Shown here piece after piece: positions 52,746-64,000 of a stretch of DNA of 64,000 nucleotides (position 1 is the stretch's first letter; every line of letters begins with the position of its first letter). A program made the translations under genes and the position numbers. Where the stretch lies: assembly GCA_964628035.1 (NCBI GenBank), contig CAZVPI010000015.1, positions 9,473 to 73,472 of the forward strand. Reading direction: 5' to 3'. The stretch comes from UBA2199 sp964628035. Its GTDB lineage: Bacteria; Acidobacteriota; Aminicenantia; UBA2199. The notes beneath the pieces are model-generated. The model saw only the letters and a program-made list of their open reading frames with translations. It made no database searches and was not told the origin of the DNA.

Positions 52746-54504
52746 GAAGCTGCCGATCACGGCGGGCCTGCTCCTGCTGGGCTGGCTGCTGCCGGCCGCG
52801 GCCAATCCCTGGGGCGACCTGAAAAAGATCTATTTCCACGAGGCCAACGGCAACCGGCCCGAGGTGCGCCGCAGCCTGGCGCGGCTGGACGCCCAGGGGC
52901 TCGCCCCAGGCGACAAGGCCGAGCTCGTCGGCCAATTGATCGCCATGGGCGACCGCCGCCTGCAGGCTCAGGACGACGCCCTGGCCAGGGATCTCTACCT
53001 CAAGGCGCTGACGATCTCTCCCGCGGAGGCCTGGCCGGTCTACAACAAGCTGGAGCGCATCGGGCGGCGCCAGGGCCGCATCACCTGGTCGCTGGCCAAC
53101 ATCGGGCGGCAGCTGGGACGGGTGGTGCGGGACTTCAGCGGCGCCGTGCTGCTTCTAGGCGGCCTGTTCAACGTGCTGCCGTTCTCCGGACTGCTGCTCT
53201 TTTTCCTGCTGGCCGCCGCCCTGGCCGTCCGCACCGTGAAGCTGGCCGCCCACGATTTCATCCTCGAGGGAGGCAGCCGCTTCCGCATGGGGCGGCTGCT
53301 GCTGCTCCTGCTGCTGCTCTTCTGGCCGCTGCTGCTGGCCGGCGGCTGGGCTTTCTATCCCTTCCTGCTCTGCGGCCTGCTGTGGGGCTATTTCAGCCAC
53401 GACGAACGCCAGATCATCCGCCGCCTGCAGCTGCTGCTGCTGGCGCTGGCCCTGTTCCATGCCGTCGGCCGCTATCTGGAACGCAGCCTGGCCAGCCCCG
53501 GCTTCCAGACCGTTCAACAGGTCCATGCCGGCCGGCTCTTCCCCGCCTCGGCCTACGGCCGCTTCGACAACGAGCTGAAGGTCATGCAGGCCTACGCCTA
53601 CCGCAACGCCGGCAAACCCGACGACGCCATGGACATCCTGCTGGACACCGGCAGCGCCTACGCCACGCCCCTGAAGTTCACCCTGCTGGGCGACCTGCAC
53701 GCCGAAAAGGGGAACCTGCCCCAGGCCATCCAGTTCTACCGCCAGTCGCTCAGCCTCGATGACCGCGATCCGGTCACGCTGGCCAACTTCACCTACGCCC
53801 TGCTGCAGAACGACAACCCCGACCTGTTCCTGCTGTACGGCAAGAGCTACCCGCAGATCAACCGCCTCAAGGACAAGGCGTCCTCCCTGCAGCGGAACCG
53901 GCCGCCGCAGAAGCTGCTCTGGCGGCGGCTGCTGAACTTCTCCTGGCAGCGCTTCCACCCCTGGCATTTCCTGGAGGTGGTCGGCGTGGAATTCCTGCGC
54001 TTCCCGGTCCTGCCGGCGCTGCTGCTGCTGGCCGCGTACGCCTTCCTGCTGCGCCGGTTCGCGCCGACCCTGGGGCAAAGCGTCTTCTGCAGCCGCTGCA
54101 GCAAGATCATCCGCAAGCTGGCCATCGAGCAGGTGCAGTCGCACGCGCTGTGCGAGGAATGCTACCAGCTCTTCCTGATCAAGGACCCCATCTTCCTGGA
54201 GGCCAAGCTGATCAAGGAGAAGGAGATCGGCCGCCAGGCGCACGTCCGCCAGGCCCTGCTGCTCGGCGCCTCGCTGCTTCTCCCCGGGTTCCTCCTCACG
54301 TTCCGCGGCCAGATCAGGACCTTCGCCACGCTGTTCTTCCTGTTCGCCTCGGTCTTCGGGCTGTTCTGGGTCAACGCGGTGAACTTCCGCGGCGTCTTCG
54401 GGACGGCGCCGATGTTCCTGAACCTGGTCGGCCTCGCCGCCCTGGCCCTGTATCTCGTCATCGCCGCGCTGACCCTGCGCGCGGGAGGCAACGATGGCCT
54501 TTAA
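52735..54504 (+). CDS. Multi-pass membrane protein with TPR-like repeats and a zinc ribbon
   Basis: 589 residues. Signal-like helix (LPITAGLLLLGWLLPAAA), an exported helical part, ~4 membrane helices (residues ~135-250), a TPR-like stretch (MQAYAYRNAGKPDDAMDILL, LGDLHAEKGNLPQAIQFYRQ), another helix, a zinc ribbon with two CxxC pairs (FCSRCSKII and LCEECYQLF, ~residues 455-482) and three C-terminal helices. I recognise no family. It overlaps the DUF1844 gene and the DUF4388 gene, so the three are translated together. The mixture suggests a scaffold or secretion-related role, unproven. Confidence 0.7.
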   Translation: MAARKLPITAGLLLLGWLLPAAANPWGDLKKIYFHEANGNRPEVRRSLARLDAQGLAPGDKAELVGQLIAMGDRRLQAQDDALARDLYLKALTISPAEAWPVYNKLERIGRRQGRITWSLANIGRQLGRVVRDFSGAVLLLGGLFNVLPFSGLLLFFLLAAALAVRTVKLAAHDFILEGGSRFRMGRLLLLLLLLFWPLLLAGGWAFYPFLLCGLLWGYFSHDERQIIRRLQLLLLALALFHAVGRYLERSLASPGFQTVQQVHAGRLFPASAYGRFDNELKVMQAYAYRNAGKPDDAMDILLDTGSAYATPLKFTLLGDLHAEKGNLPQAIQFYRQSLSLDDRDPVTLANFTYALLQNDNPDLFLLYGKSYPQINRLKDKASSLQRNRPPQKLLWRRLLNFSWQRFHPWHFLEVVGVEFLRFPVLPALLLLAAYAFLLRRFAPTLGQSVFCSRCSKIIRKLAIEQVQSHALCEECYQLFLIKDPIFLEAKLIKEKEIGRQAHVRQALLLGASLLLPGFLLTFRGQIRTFATLFFLFASVFGLFWVNAVNFRGVFGTAPMFLNLVGLAALALYLVIAALTLRAGGNDGL

Positions 54505-55468
54505 GGGCACGCTGCGCGAGTTCAAGGTCCCCGACATCCTGCAGTTGATCTCCCTGCAGAAGAAGACCGGCATCCTGACCTTCAACAGCCAGGAGGGGTT
54601 CATCACCCTCATCTTCGAGGACGGGTCCATCATCGGCATCGACGCCTTCCCCAAGAAGCTGGAAATGCGCGTCGGCAACGTCTTCGTCAAGCAGGAGATC
54701 ATCAGCGAGGAGATGCTGCAGCGGGCGCTGGCCATCCAGAAGCGCACGAACCAGAAGGTCGGCGAGATCCTGATCGGCATGGGGCTGATCGATGAAAAGA
54801 TCATCCCCGAAGTGCTCAAGATCCAGGCCACGCAGATCGTGCTGTCGCTGTTCAACTGGAAGAAGGGCGAGTACAACTTCAAGGTCCTGGATTTCGTCGA
54901 CAAGGAGCTGCGCCTGTTCACCCCCATCGCCGTCGACAACCTCATCATGGAAGGGGTGCAGATGCTCGACGAGTGGCCGCTGATCAAGAAGGCCATCCCC
55001 TCCGAGGAGATCGTGTTCGAGCCGGTGTACCTGGGCAGCAGGAAGATCGTCCTGGTCTCCGAATACGACGACGAGGCCAAGCCCGCCGACGAGAACACCC
55101 TGCTGATGACGGAGGCCGAGGTCAACCTGCTCAAGCACATCAACGGCCGCAACACGGTCAAGGACATCGTCGAGCTGGGGCAGTTCACCGAGTACAAGGT
55201 CTACAAGACGCTGTACAACCTGTTCAACAAGGGGCTGATGAAGAAGAAGCTCAAGACGGAGACGCAGGAGATCCAGGAGCGCAAGCTCAGCGAGGACCGC
55301 GAGCGCGAGAACGTCCGCCGTCTCGGCCTGCTGGAGCGCTGGCTGCTGGCGGCCCTGGCCGCGATCCTGCTGCTGACCTTCTTCACCCCGCTGCGCCCCG
55401 TCCAGGGCGGCAACATGCTGCTCAAGGCGCCGCTCTACCGCGCCTACCTGCCCCTGCCCGCGCGCTGA
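54494..55468 (+). CDS. DUF4388 (PatA-like) protein with C-terminal membrane anchor
   Basis: 324 residues. N-terminal DUF4388: FKGTLREFKVPDILQLISLQ, KKTGILTFNS, then ITLIFEDGSIIGIDAF; a middle helical part typical of PatA-like proteins (KVGEILIGMGLIDEKII), a winged-helix-like segment (LLKHINGRNTVKDIVELG) and one membrane helix near the end (WLLAALAAILLLTFF). DUF4388 proteins are tied to gliding, chemotaxis-like and surface-signalling systems in myxobacteria and relatives. Start overlaps the previous gene by 11 nt. Confidence 0.8.
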   Translation: MAFKGTLREFKVPDILQLISLQKKTGILTFNSQEGFITLIFEDGSIIGIDAFPKKLEMRVGNVFVKQEIISEEMLQRALAIQKRTNQKVGEILIGMGLIDEKIIPEVLKIQATQIVLSLFNWKKGEYNFKVLDFVDKELRLFTPIAVDNLIMEGVQMLDEWPLIKKAIPSEEIVFEPVYLGSRKIVLVSEYDDEAKPADENTLLMTEAEVNLLKHINGRNTVKDIVELGQFTEYKVYKTLYNLFNKGLMKKKLKTETQEIQERKLSEDRERENVRRLGLLERWLLAALAAILLLTFFTPLRPVQGGNMLLKAPLYRAYLPLPAR

Positions 55469-55473
55469 AGAGC

Positions 55474-56376
55474 ATGAGACTGCGCACGCGCCTGGAGAGG
55501 CTCTCCAGCCCCAGCGCCGTGGCCATCGGCAACTTCGACGGCCTGCATGCCGGCCACCGCCGCATCCTGGCCCTGCTGGCGGCCGAGGCCCGCCGCCGCC
55601 GGTTGCTGTCGGTCGTCCTGACCTTCCGCCCCCACCCGCGCATCGCCCTGGGGCAGCGGGTGCCCCTGATCAGCACCGACGCCCAGCGCCTGCAGGCGCT
55701 GCAGGCGCAGGACCTGGACCGCCTCTACTTCATCGACTTCGCCGCCGTGGCCGCGCTGCCGGCCGCCGCCTTTGTCCGCGACGTCCTGCTGGCGAAGCTG
55801 CAGGCGCGGCTGCTGGTGGTGGGCGGCGACTTCCGCTTCGGGCGCGGGCGCGAAGGCGACCTGGCCCGGCTGCGGCGCGAGACGGCCGGCCGCTGCGTTG
55901 TCCTGCGCGCCCCCGAGGCGCGGCGCGGCGGCCGGCGGGTCGCCAGCTCGCGCATCCGCCGCCTGCTGGCGGCCGGCGACGTGGCCGCGGCCGGGCGCAT
56001 GCTGACGCGCCCCTATTTCATCGACGGCGTCGTGGTGCGCGGCGCCGGCCGCGGCACGCGCCTGGGCTTCCCCACCATGAACATCGCCAGCGACAACGCC
56101 CTCCTGCCGCCCGGGGTCTTCCACACGCTGCTGGAGCTGGGCGGACGCCGCTACACATCGGCCACCTTCATCGGCAGCGCCCCCACCTTCGCCCGCCCCG
56201 GAGAGGCCCCGGGCGCCCCACGCGTGGAGACCCACGTGCCCGGCTTCCGCGGCCAGGTCTACGGCCGCCGCGTGCGCCTGCACTTCGTCTCGCGCCTGCG
56301 CCGCGAGAGGAAGTTCGCCGGGGCGGAGGCGCTGGCGGCCCAGATCGCCCGCGACGTCGCCGCCCTGGGCATTTGA
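55474..56376 (+). CDS. ribF: Bifunctional riboflavin kinase / FAD synthetase
   Basis: 300 residues. FAD-synthetase half: AVAIGNFDGLHAGHRRIL (nucleotidyl-transferase GNFDGxHxGH), VVGGDFRFGRGREGDL and SSRIRRLLAAGDVAAAGRML. Kinase half: GRGTRLGFPTMNIA and VYGRRVRLHFVSRLRRERKF. It makes FMN and then FAD. Normal length (~300). It starts 5 nt after the DUF4388 stop; its own stop overlaps the tig promoter. Confidence 0.96.
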   Translation: MRLRTRLERLSSPSAVAIGNFDGLHAGHRRILALLAAEARRRRLLSVVLTFRPHPRIALGQRVPLISTDAQRLQALQAQDLDRLYFIDFAAVAALPAAAFVRDVLLAKLQARLLVVGGDFRFGRGREGDLARLRRETAGRCVVLRAPEARRGGRRVASSRIRRLLAAGDVAAAGRMLTRPYFIDGVVVRGAGRGTRLGFPTMNIASDNALLPPGVFHTLLELGGRRYTSATFIGSAPTFARPGEAPGAPRVETHVPGFRGQVYGRRVRLHFVSRLRRERKFAGAEALAAQIARDVAALGI

Positions 56377-56401
56377 CAAGGACCGGCTTTTTTGTTACAG
56401 T
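56373..56401 (+). promoter_or_regulatory. Promoter of the tig-clpP-clpX-lon operon
   Basis: Perfect TTGACA (56373-56378), 17-nt spacer, TACAGT (56396-56401), overlapping the ribF stop and giving a ~35-nt UTR before ATG 56444. Confidence 0.7.
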
Positions 56402-56443
56402 TTCCCTACGTTTCTCAACCGCATTGAACCAGGAGTTCCCATC

Positions 56444-57760
56444 ATGAACCATGATCCTGCCGGCCATGACAAGCCCGTTTCGGCGAACCCCGCCCCCGAA
56501 GCCGAGGAAGCCGACTCGCCGCTGATCCGGCGCTTCCGCGTCGCCCTCGCCGCCGACGAAATGGCGCGCGAAATCGACCGCCTGGCCGAGGAGACCAGCC
56601 GCACGGTGAAGATGCCCGGCTTCCGCCAGGGCAAGGTGCCGGTCGACGTGGTCAAGAAGGTGCACCTGCCGGCGCTGCGCGAGGAGGTCATCCACAAGGC
56701 GGTGGGCCGGCTGGCCTATGCCCACATCGAGCGCGAGCGCCTGGCCATCGCCGGCGAGCCCGCCCTGGAGAAGCTGGACGACCCGGGCGAGGGCGGCTTT
56801 CAGGCCGACATCGCCGTCGAGGTCTTCCCCGAATTCGAGCTGCCCGACCTGCCGGCCTTGCGCGTCGAGGTCCAGGCCGCCGCCCTGCAGGGGGAGGCGT
56901 ACGACGAGGCGCAGCAGGTGGAGCGCGTGCTCGAGGCGCACAAGCGCTCGCAGCCGGCGCCGGATCGCGCCGCCGCCGCCGGCGACCTGGTGCTGCTGGC
57001 GATCCAATCCAGCGACACGGCCAGCCGCCGCAAGTGGCCGCGCCAGCAGACCTACTTCCTGATGGACGCCGGGGCGCCGTCCGAGATCTCGGGGCTGTAC
57101 GAGGCGCTGCTGGGAAAGAGGGCGGGCGAGGCGCTCGCCCTGCGCGTCGCCTACCCCGATGGCGCCGCCAAGAAAGCCTGGGCCGGAAAGGAGATCGAGC
57201 ACCAGATCGAGGTCAAGACGGTGTTCGAGATGAAGAAGCCCGACCTGGACGCGGAATTCCTCGCTTCCCTGGGCATGAAGAGCCTAGAGGAGTTCAAGGG
57301 CCGGCTGCAGGAGGAGTACGAGCGCCGCCGGCAGAAGCGCCGGGAAGAGGCCCTGCTGTCGGCCATCTTCGACAAGCTCCTCGAGGCCTGCCGCTTCCCG
57401 GTGCCGCGCGCCCTGCAGGAGCAGGAGCTGGCGCAGCGCCTGAGCCAGGCGCGCCAGCCGCTGCGCTTCGCCAGCGAGGAAGAGAAGAACCGCTTCCGGG
57501 AAACGCTCCTGGAGCAGGCGGAGAAATCGGTGCGCTTGTCGCTGATCCTGGAGAAGGTGCGGCAACAGCAGCGGCTGGAGGTCGGCGACGCCGACCTGGA
57601 GAAGGAGTACGCCCGCCTGGCCCGCGAGCACGGGGCCGGCGAGGCGGAGATCCGCCGCTACTACAGCGACGAGAAGCGGGCCGCCGAGCTGAAGCACCAT
57701 GTGCTGCAGGCGCGGATCAACGGCTGGCTGCTGGAAAACGTCAAGGTCAGCGAGGTGTAG
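56444..57760 (+). CDS. tig: Trigger factor (ribosome-associated chaperone/PPIase)
   Basis: 438 residues. N-terminal ribosome-binding domain with the signature MPGFRQGKVPVDVVKK (usually GFRxGKxP); middle FKBP-like domain (AGDLVLLAIQSSD), weakly conserved; C-terminal chaperone arms (FRETLLEQAEKSVRLSLILEKV). It holds nascent chains at the ribosome exit. A Pro/Ala-rich N-terminal extension (~25 residues) precedes the family start. clpP follows after 1 nt, the classical tig-clpP-clpX-lon order. Confidence 0.92.
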   Translation: MNHDPAGHDKPVSANPAPEAEEADSPLIRRFRVALAADEMAREIDRLAEETSRTVKMPGFRQGKVPVDVVKKVHLPALREEVIHKAVGRLAYAHIERERLAIAGEPALEKLDDPGEGGFQADIAVEVFPEFELPDLPALRVEVQAAALQGEAYDEAQQVERVLEAHKRSQPAPDRAAAAGDLVLLAIQSSDTASRRKWPRQQTYFLMDAGAPSEISGLYEALLGKRAGEALALRVAYPDGAAKKAWAGKEIEHQIEVKTVFEMKKPDLDAEFLASLGMKSLEEFKGRLQEEYERRRQKRREEALLSAIFDKLLEACRFPVPRALQEQELAQRLSQARQPLRFASEEEKNRFRETLLEQAEKSVRLSLILEKVRQQQRLEVGDADLEKEYARLAREHGAGEAEIRRYYSDEKRAAELKHHVLQARINGWLLENVKVSEV

Positions 57761-57761
57761 C

Positions 57762-58363
57762 ATGGCACTCATCCCCATGGTCATCGAGCAGTCGGGCAAC
57801 GTCGAGCGCGCCTACGACATCTATTCCCGCCTGCTGAAGGACTCGATCATCTTCCTGGGCTCGCCCATCGACGACACCGTGGCCAACGTCACCATCGCCC
57901 AGCTGCTGTTTCTCGAGGCCGAGGACCCGGAAAAGGACGTCTCGATCTACATCAACTCGCCCGGGGGCATCATCAGCGCCGGCCTGGCCATCTACGACAC
58001 CATGCGCTTCATCAAGAACGACGTGGTGACCATCTGCATCGGCCAGGCCGCCTCCATGGCCGCCATCCTGCTGGCCGGCGGCAGCAAGGGCAAGCGCTTC
58101 GCCCTGCCCAACGCCAAGGTCATCATCCACCAGCCTCTGGGCGGCTTCGAGGGCCAGGCCACCGACATCCTGATCCAGGCCGAGGAGATGCGCCGCGTGA
58201 AGGAGAAGACCATCGAGATCCTGTCGCTGCACACCGGCCAGAAGCCCGAGAAGGTGAGCCAGGACATCGAACGCGACTTCATCATGACCCCCGAGGAAGC
58301 CCTGAAATACGGCCTGATCGACGCCGTGGTCGCCGACCGCAAGAAAGAGAGGAAAGGGGGCAA

Positions 58364-58367
<4 letters not shown>
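57762..58367 (+). CDS. clpP: ClpP protease subunit
   Basis: 201 residues. Catalytic triad: Ser in GQAASMAAILLAGG, His in VIIHQPLGGFEGQA, Asp in the ERDFIMTPEEA region; YINSPGGIISAGLAIYD is the substrate groove. Forms the proteolytic barrel that works with ClpX. ATG 57762 starts MALIPMVIEQ, and the propeptide is very short. Overlaps clpX by ATGA. Confidence 0.97.
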
Positions 58368-61902
<3,535 letters not shown>

Positions 61903-61921
61903 GCGCAGCCGATCGTCGCCC

Positions 61922-62539
61922 ATGATCATACAACGAGCCGAACTCGCCGGCACGTACTTCCATGCCGGGCAGCTGCCCGCCGACGGCCGCCCCAAGGTCC
62001 TGTTCCTGGGGCGCTCCAACGTGGGCAAGTCCTCGCTGCTCAATGCTCTGCTGGGCCGGCGCCTGGCGCGCACCAGTTCCCTGCCCGGCAAGACGCTCAG
62101 CGTCAACTATTTCCGGGTCGTCGGCCGCGGCGCGGCCGCCCGCCCCCCCCAGGAAGTGCTCCTCGCCGACCTGCCCGGCTACGGCTACGCCCGCGTTTCC
62201 AAGGGCGAGAACGCCCGGGTGCGCACGCTCATCGCCGGCTTCCTGCAGCGGGTGGAGAACGTGCGCCTGGCGCTGCTGCTGGTCGATTCGCGCCGCGGCT
62301 TCCTGCCCGCCGACCTGGAGATGCTGGGGCAGATCGTGGACCAGGGCTTCCCCATCTTGACAATCCTGACCAAGAGTGATAAGATATCTCTTTCACAACA
62401 GCGGCATCTCATCGCGCAACTCAAGAACAATTTCGGCCTGCTCGCCATTTCCTTCTCGATCCGCTCGCCGCAGGCGCGCGACGAGGTCTGGCGGCGCATC
62501 CAAGAGGCCATCCACAAGGAGCAACCATGTATTCATTGA
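61922..62539 (+). CDS. engB: Ribosome-biogenesis GTPase EngB/YihA
   Basis: 205 residues. G1 GRSNVGKSSLLNALLG, the TSSLPGKTLSVNYF switch I region, G3 DLPGYGYARVSK, G4 TKSDK. Required for large-subunit ribosome assembly in many bacteria. Follows lon by 19 nt and overlaps rho by 13 nt. lon-engB adjacency is common. Confidence 0.95.
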   Translation: MIIQRAELAGTYFHAGQLPADGRPKVLFLGRSNVGKSSLLNALLGRRLARTSSLPGKTLSVNYFRVVGRGAAARPPQEVLLADLPGYGYARVSKGENARVRTLIAGFLQRVENVRLALLLVDSRRGFLPADLEMLGQIVDQGFPILTILTKSDKISLSQQRHLIAQLKNNFGLLAISFSIRSPQARDEVWRRIQEAIHKEQPCIH

Positions 62540-63792
62540 AGGACCTGCAGGGAATGAAGGCCCTGGAGCTCAAGAAGCTGGTCAAGGAAATGCAGATCGA
62601 CGACAAGGACGTCAGCGACAAGAACACCCTGTTCTTCAAGGTGCTGGACGCCCAGGCCCGGGCCAACGGCAAGCTGTTCGCCGAGGGGGTCATCGAGGTG
62701 CACCAGGAAGGCTACGGCTTCCTGCGCTTCCAGGAATACGCCTACCTGACCAGCCCCGAGGACATCTACGTCTCCCCCTCGCAGGTGAACAAGTTCGACC
62801 TGCGCACCGGCGACACCGTATCCGGCTCGGTCCGCCCCCCCAAGACGGGCGAGAAATACTTCGCCCTGCTCAGCGTGGAAGCCGTCAACAACGAGGACCC
62901 CGAAGCGGTCAGCGACAAGCGCCGCAACGTGCGCTTCGAGAAGCTCACCCCGCTCTATCCCGACGAGAAGATCAACATGGAGACGGTGACCGAGAACATC
63001 ACCGGCCGGGTGATGAACCTGCTCACGCCCATCGGCAAGGGGCAGCGCGGGCTGATCGTCGCCGCTCCGCGCACCGGCAAGACCATGATCCTGCAGAGCA
63101 TCGCCAAGTCGATCGAGGTCAACCACCCGGAGATCAACCTCATCGTCCTGCTCATCGACGAGCGGCCCGAGGAAGTCACCGACATGAGCCGCAACGTCAA
63201 GGGCGAGGTCATCGCCTCCACCTTCGACGAGATCCCGCTGCGCCACACCAAGGTGGCCGACATCGTCCTGGAGAAGGCCAAGCGCATGGTCGAGATGGGC
63301 AAGGACGTGGTCATCCTGCTCGACTCCATCACCCGCCTGGCCCGCGCCCACAACGCCGTCACCCCGGCGTCGGGCAAGGTGCTCTCGGGCGGCATCGACG
63401 CCAACGCCCTGAACAAGCCCAAGAAGTTCTTCGGCGCCGCCCGCAACATCGAAGGCGGCGGCAGCCTGACCATCCTGGCCACGGCGCTGGTCGACACCGG
63501 CAGCCGCATGGACGAGGTCATCTTCGAGGAGTTCAAGGGCACGGGCAACATGGAGATCAACCTCGACCGCCGCCTGGTGGACAAGCGCGTCTTCCCGGCC
63601 ATCGACCTGTTCCGCTCCGGCACGCGCAAGGAAGAGCTGCTGATCGAGCGCGAGGAGCTGAGCAAGATCTGGGTGCTGCGCAAGGTCCTGGCGCAGATGT
63701 CCGAGATCGAGGCCATGGAGCTGCTGGTGGACAAGCTCTCCAAGACCAAGTCCAACGCCGAGTTCATCAACATGATGTCCAAGGGCATGTAA
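62527..63792 (+). CDS. rho: Transcription termination factor Rho
   Basis: 421 residues. N-terminal Rho_N (LKDLQGMKALELKKLVKEM), RNA-binding cold-shock-like domain (GVIEVHQEGYGFLRF, the RNP motif), Walker A APRTGKTMILQSIAKSIE (GxGKT variant RTGKT), Q-loop DSITRLARAHN and R-loop GGGSLTILATALVDTGSRMD. Rho ends transcription on unstructured, C-rich RNA. A lack of the long Gly/Arg insert makes this the compact form. It is relevant that few hairpin-T-run terminators are visible in this window. Confidence 0.97.
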   Translation: MYSLKDLQGMKALELKKLVKEMQIDDKDVSDKNTLFFKVLDAQARANGKLFAEGVIEVHQEGYGFLRFQEYAYLTSPEDIYVSPSQVNKFDLRTGDTVSGSVRPPKTGEKYFALLSVEAVNNEDPEAVSDKRRNVRFEKLTPLYPDEKINMETVTENITGRVMNLLTPIGKGQRGLIVAAPRTGKTMILQSIAKSIEVNHPEINLIVLLIDERPEEVTDMSRNVKGEVIASTFDEIPLRHTKVADIVLEKAKRMVEMGKDVVILLDSITRLARAHNAVTPASGKVLSGGIDANALNKPKKFFGAARNIEGGGSLTILATALVDTGSRMDEVIFEEFKGTGNMEINLDRRLVDKRVFPAIDLFRSGTRKEELLIEREELSKIWVLRKVLAQMSEIEAMELLVDKLSKTKSNAEFINMMSKGM

Positions 63793-63795
63793 AGA

Positions 63796-63917
63796 AGACG
63801 CCAGACGTTAGACGTCAGTGGTTAGCAAGAGAAAGGCAATTTCAAGATTTCCTGTTTAGGTCTTTGCCGAGTTCCAATGTGCACTTTCTGGTTCTGGCCT
63901 TGCTGGCGTCTAGCGTC
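63796..63917. repeat. Second copy of the GACGTTA-phrase inverted-repeat element, 3' of rho
   Basis: Left 63804-63830 matches 1541-1567 at 25 of 27 positions (GACGTTAGACGT..GTGGTTAGCAAGA). Right 63897-63917 matches 1987-2007 at 19 of 21. The arms (63804-63818 and 63903-63917) pair with each other. The interior is only ~66 bp and unrelated to that of the first copy. From 63918 to the window end I see no gene; an A/T-rich TGTCAAGTATTTTTCGCAC motif near 63954 could be the end of an insertion sequence outside the window. Confidence 0.8.
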
Positions 63918-64000
63918 AAAACGAGCACGCGACATCAGACATTTGTGGGTAGTGTCAAGTATTTTTCGCACTTTTGATTTGAGGTAGTCCTTAAACCAAA

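Noticed and set aside
51571..52935. Longer MazG (454 residues)
   Set aside because: The N-terminal extension runs through the divergent promoter region and opposite DUF1844; family start and ribosome site are at 52350.
63940..64000. Insertion-sequence end at the right edge (TGTCAAGTATTTTTCGCAC)
   Set aside because: Looks like an IS terminus but no transposase is visible before the window ends, so it is only mentioned.

Overview
The window reads as a chromosomal segment of a GC-rich, diderm (Gram-negative) bacterium. It encodes several outer-membrane-type barrels (2467-3771, 24544-25302, 29746-30756), exported solute-binding proteins and a trigger factor/ClpP/ClpX/Lon/EngB/Rho housekeeping block. 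The mix of DUF1844, DUF4388, DUF4230 and bifunctional-nuclease genes with RAYT-type transposition recalls Acidobacteriota or Aminicenantes-like genomes. That placement is inference from gene content only. A 10-N gap inside a gene (12377-12386) marks it as a draft, possibly metagenomic, assembly. I saw no rRNA, tRNA, CRISPR array or prophage.

Layout. 1-5263: the end of a BFD-type FAD dehydrogenase, its DAO partner, an outer-membrane protein and a sodium:solute symporter. 5276-7126: bipA, divergent from a sugar module (7293-14677) made of an exported GH38 alpha-mannosidase, PTS EIIC, EIIB and a HPr-EI-EIIA fusion split by the assembly gap. 14702-15768: a RAYT transposase with imperfect terminal inverted repeats. 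15806-22868 (minus strand): a complete, tightly overlapping histidine operon with two notable fusions, HisC-HAD and HisA-HisI-HisE. 23079-29566: DUF4230 pair, outer-membrane protein, HAD hydrolase, two unknown genes, nitronate-monooxygenase-like enzyme and arsC. 29613-38060: phosphate regulon (phased Pho-box array, porin, pstSCAB, phoU, phoB, phoR). 38123-43256: two peptide-type binding proteins and a sensor kinase in one overlapping operon. 43345-49980: flippase-like protein, nrdR, hsp20, lon, thiL, pepA. 50216-56376: unknown gene, bifunctional nuclease, mazG, DUF1844, a TPR/zinc-ribbon membrane protein, DUF4388 protein and ribF. 56444-63792: tig, clpP, clpX, a second lon, engB and rho.

How the parts work together. 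The his operon appears to supply every step of histidine synthesis; the HAD domain fused to HisC is the only candidate in it for histidinol-phosphate phosphatase. The Pst block joins phosphate uptake, its two-component control and, divergently, arsenate reduction. The mannosidase/PTS block looks able to release, import and phosphorylate a mannose-type sugar using only its own PTS proteins. The 56-64 kb block combines chaperone and ATP-dependent proteolysis genes.

The least explained feature is a set of intergenic inverted or tandem repeats built from different short phrases (GACGTTA, GGAATTT, GGTAAAG, AAAAGTGA, ACACGGACGG, CGGCGGA, CGTGACGCGTCA). Nearly all sit immediately 3' of a gene, and I saw no clear hairpin-plus-T-run terminator there. 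A second recurring pattern is a sigma70-like promoter whose -10 hexamer ends only 7-15 nt before the start codon, implying leaderless or near-leaderless transcripts.
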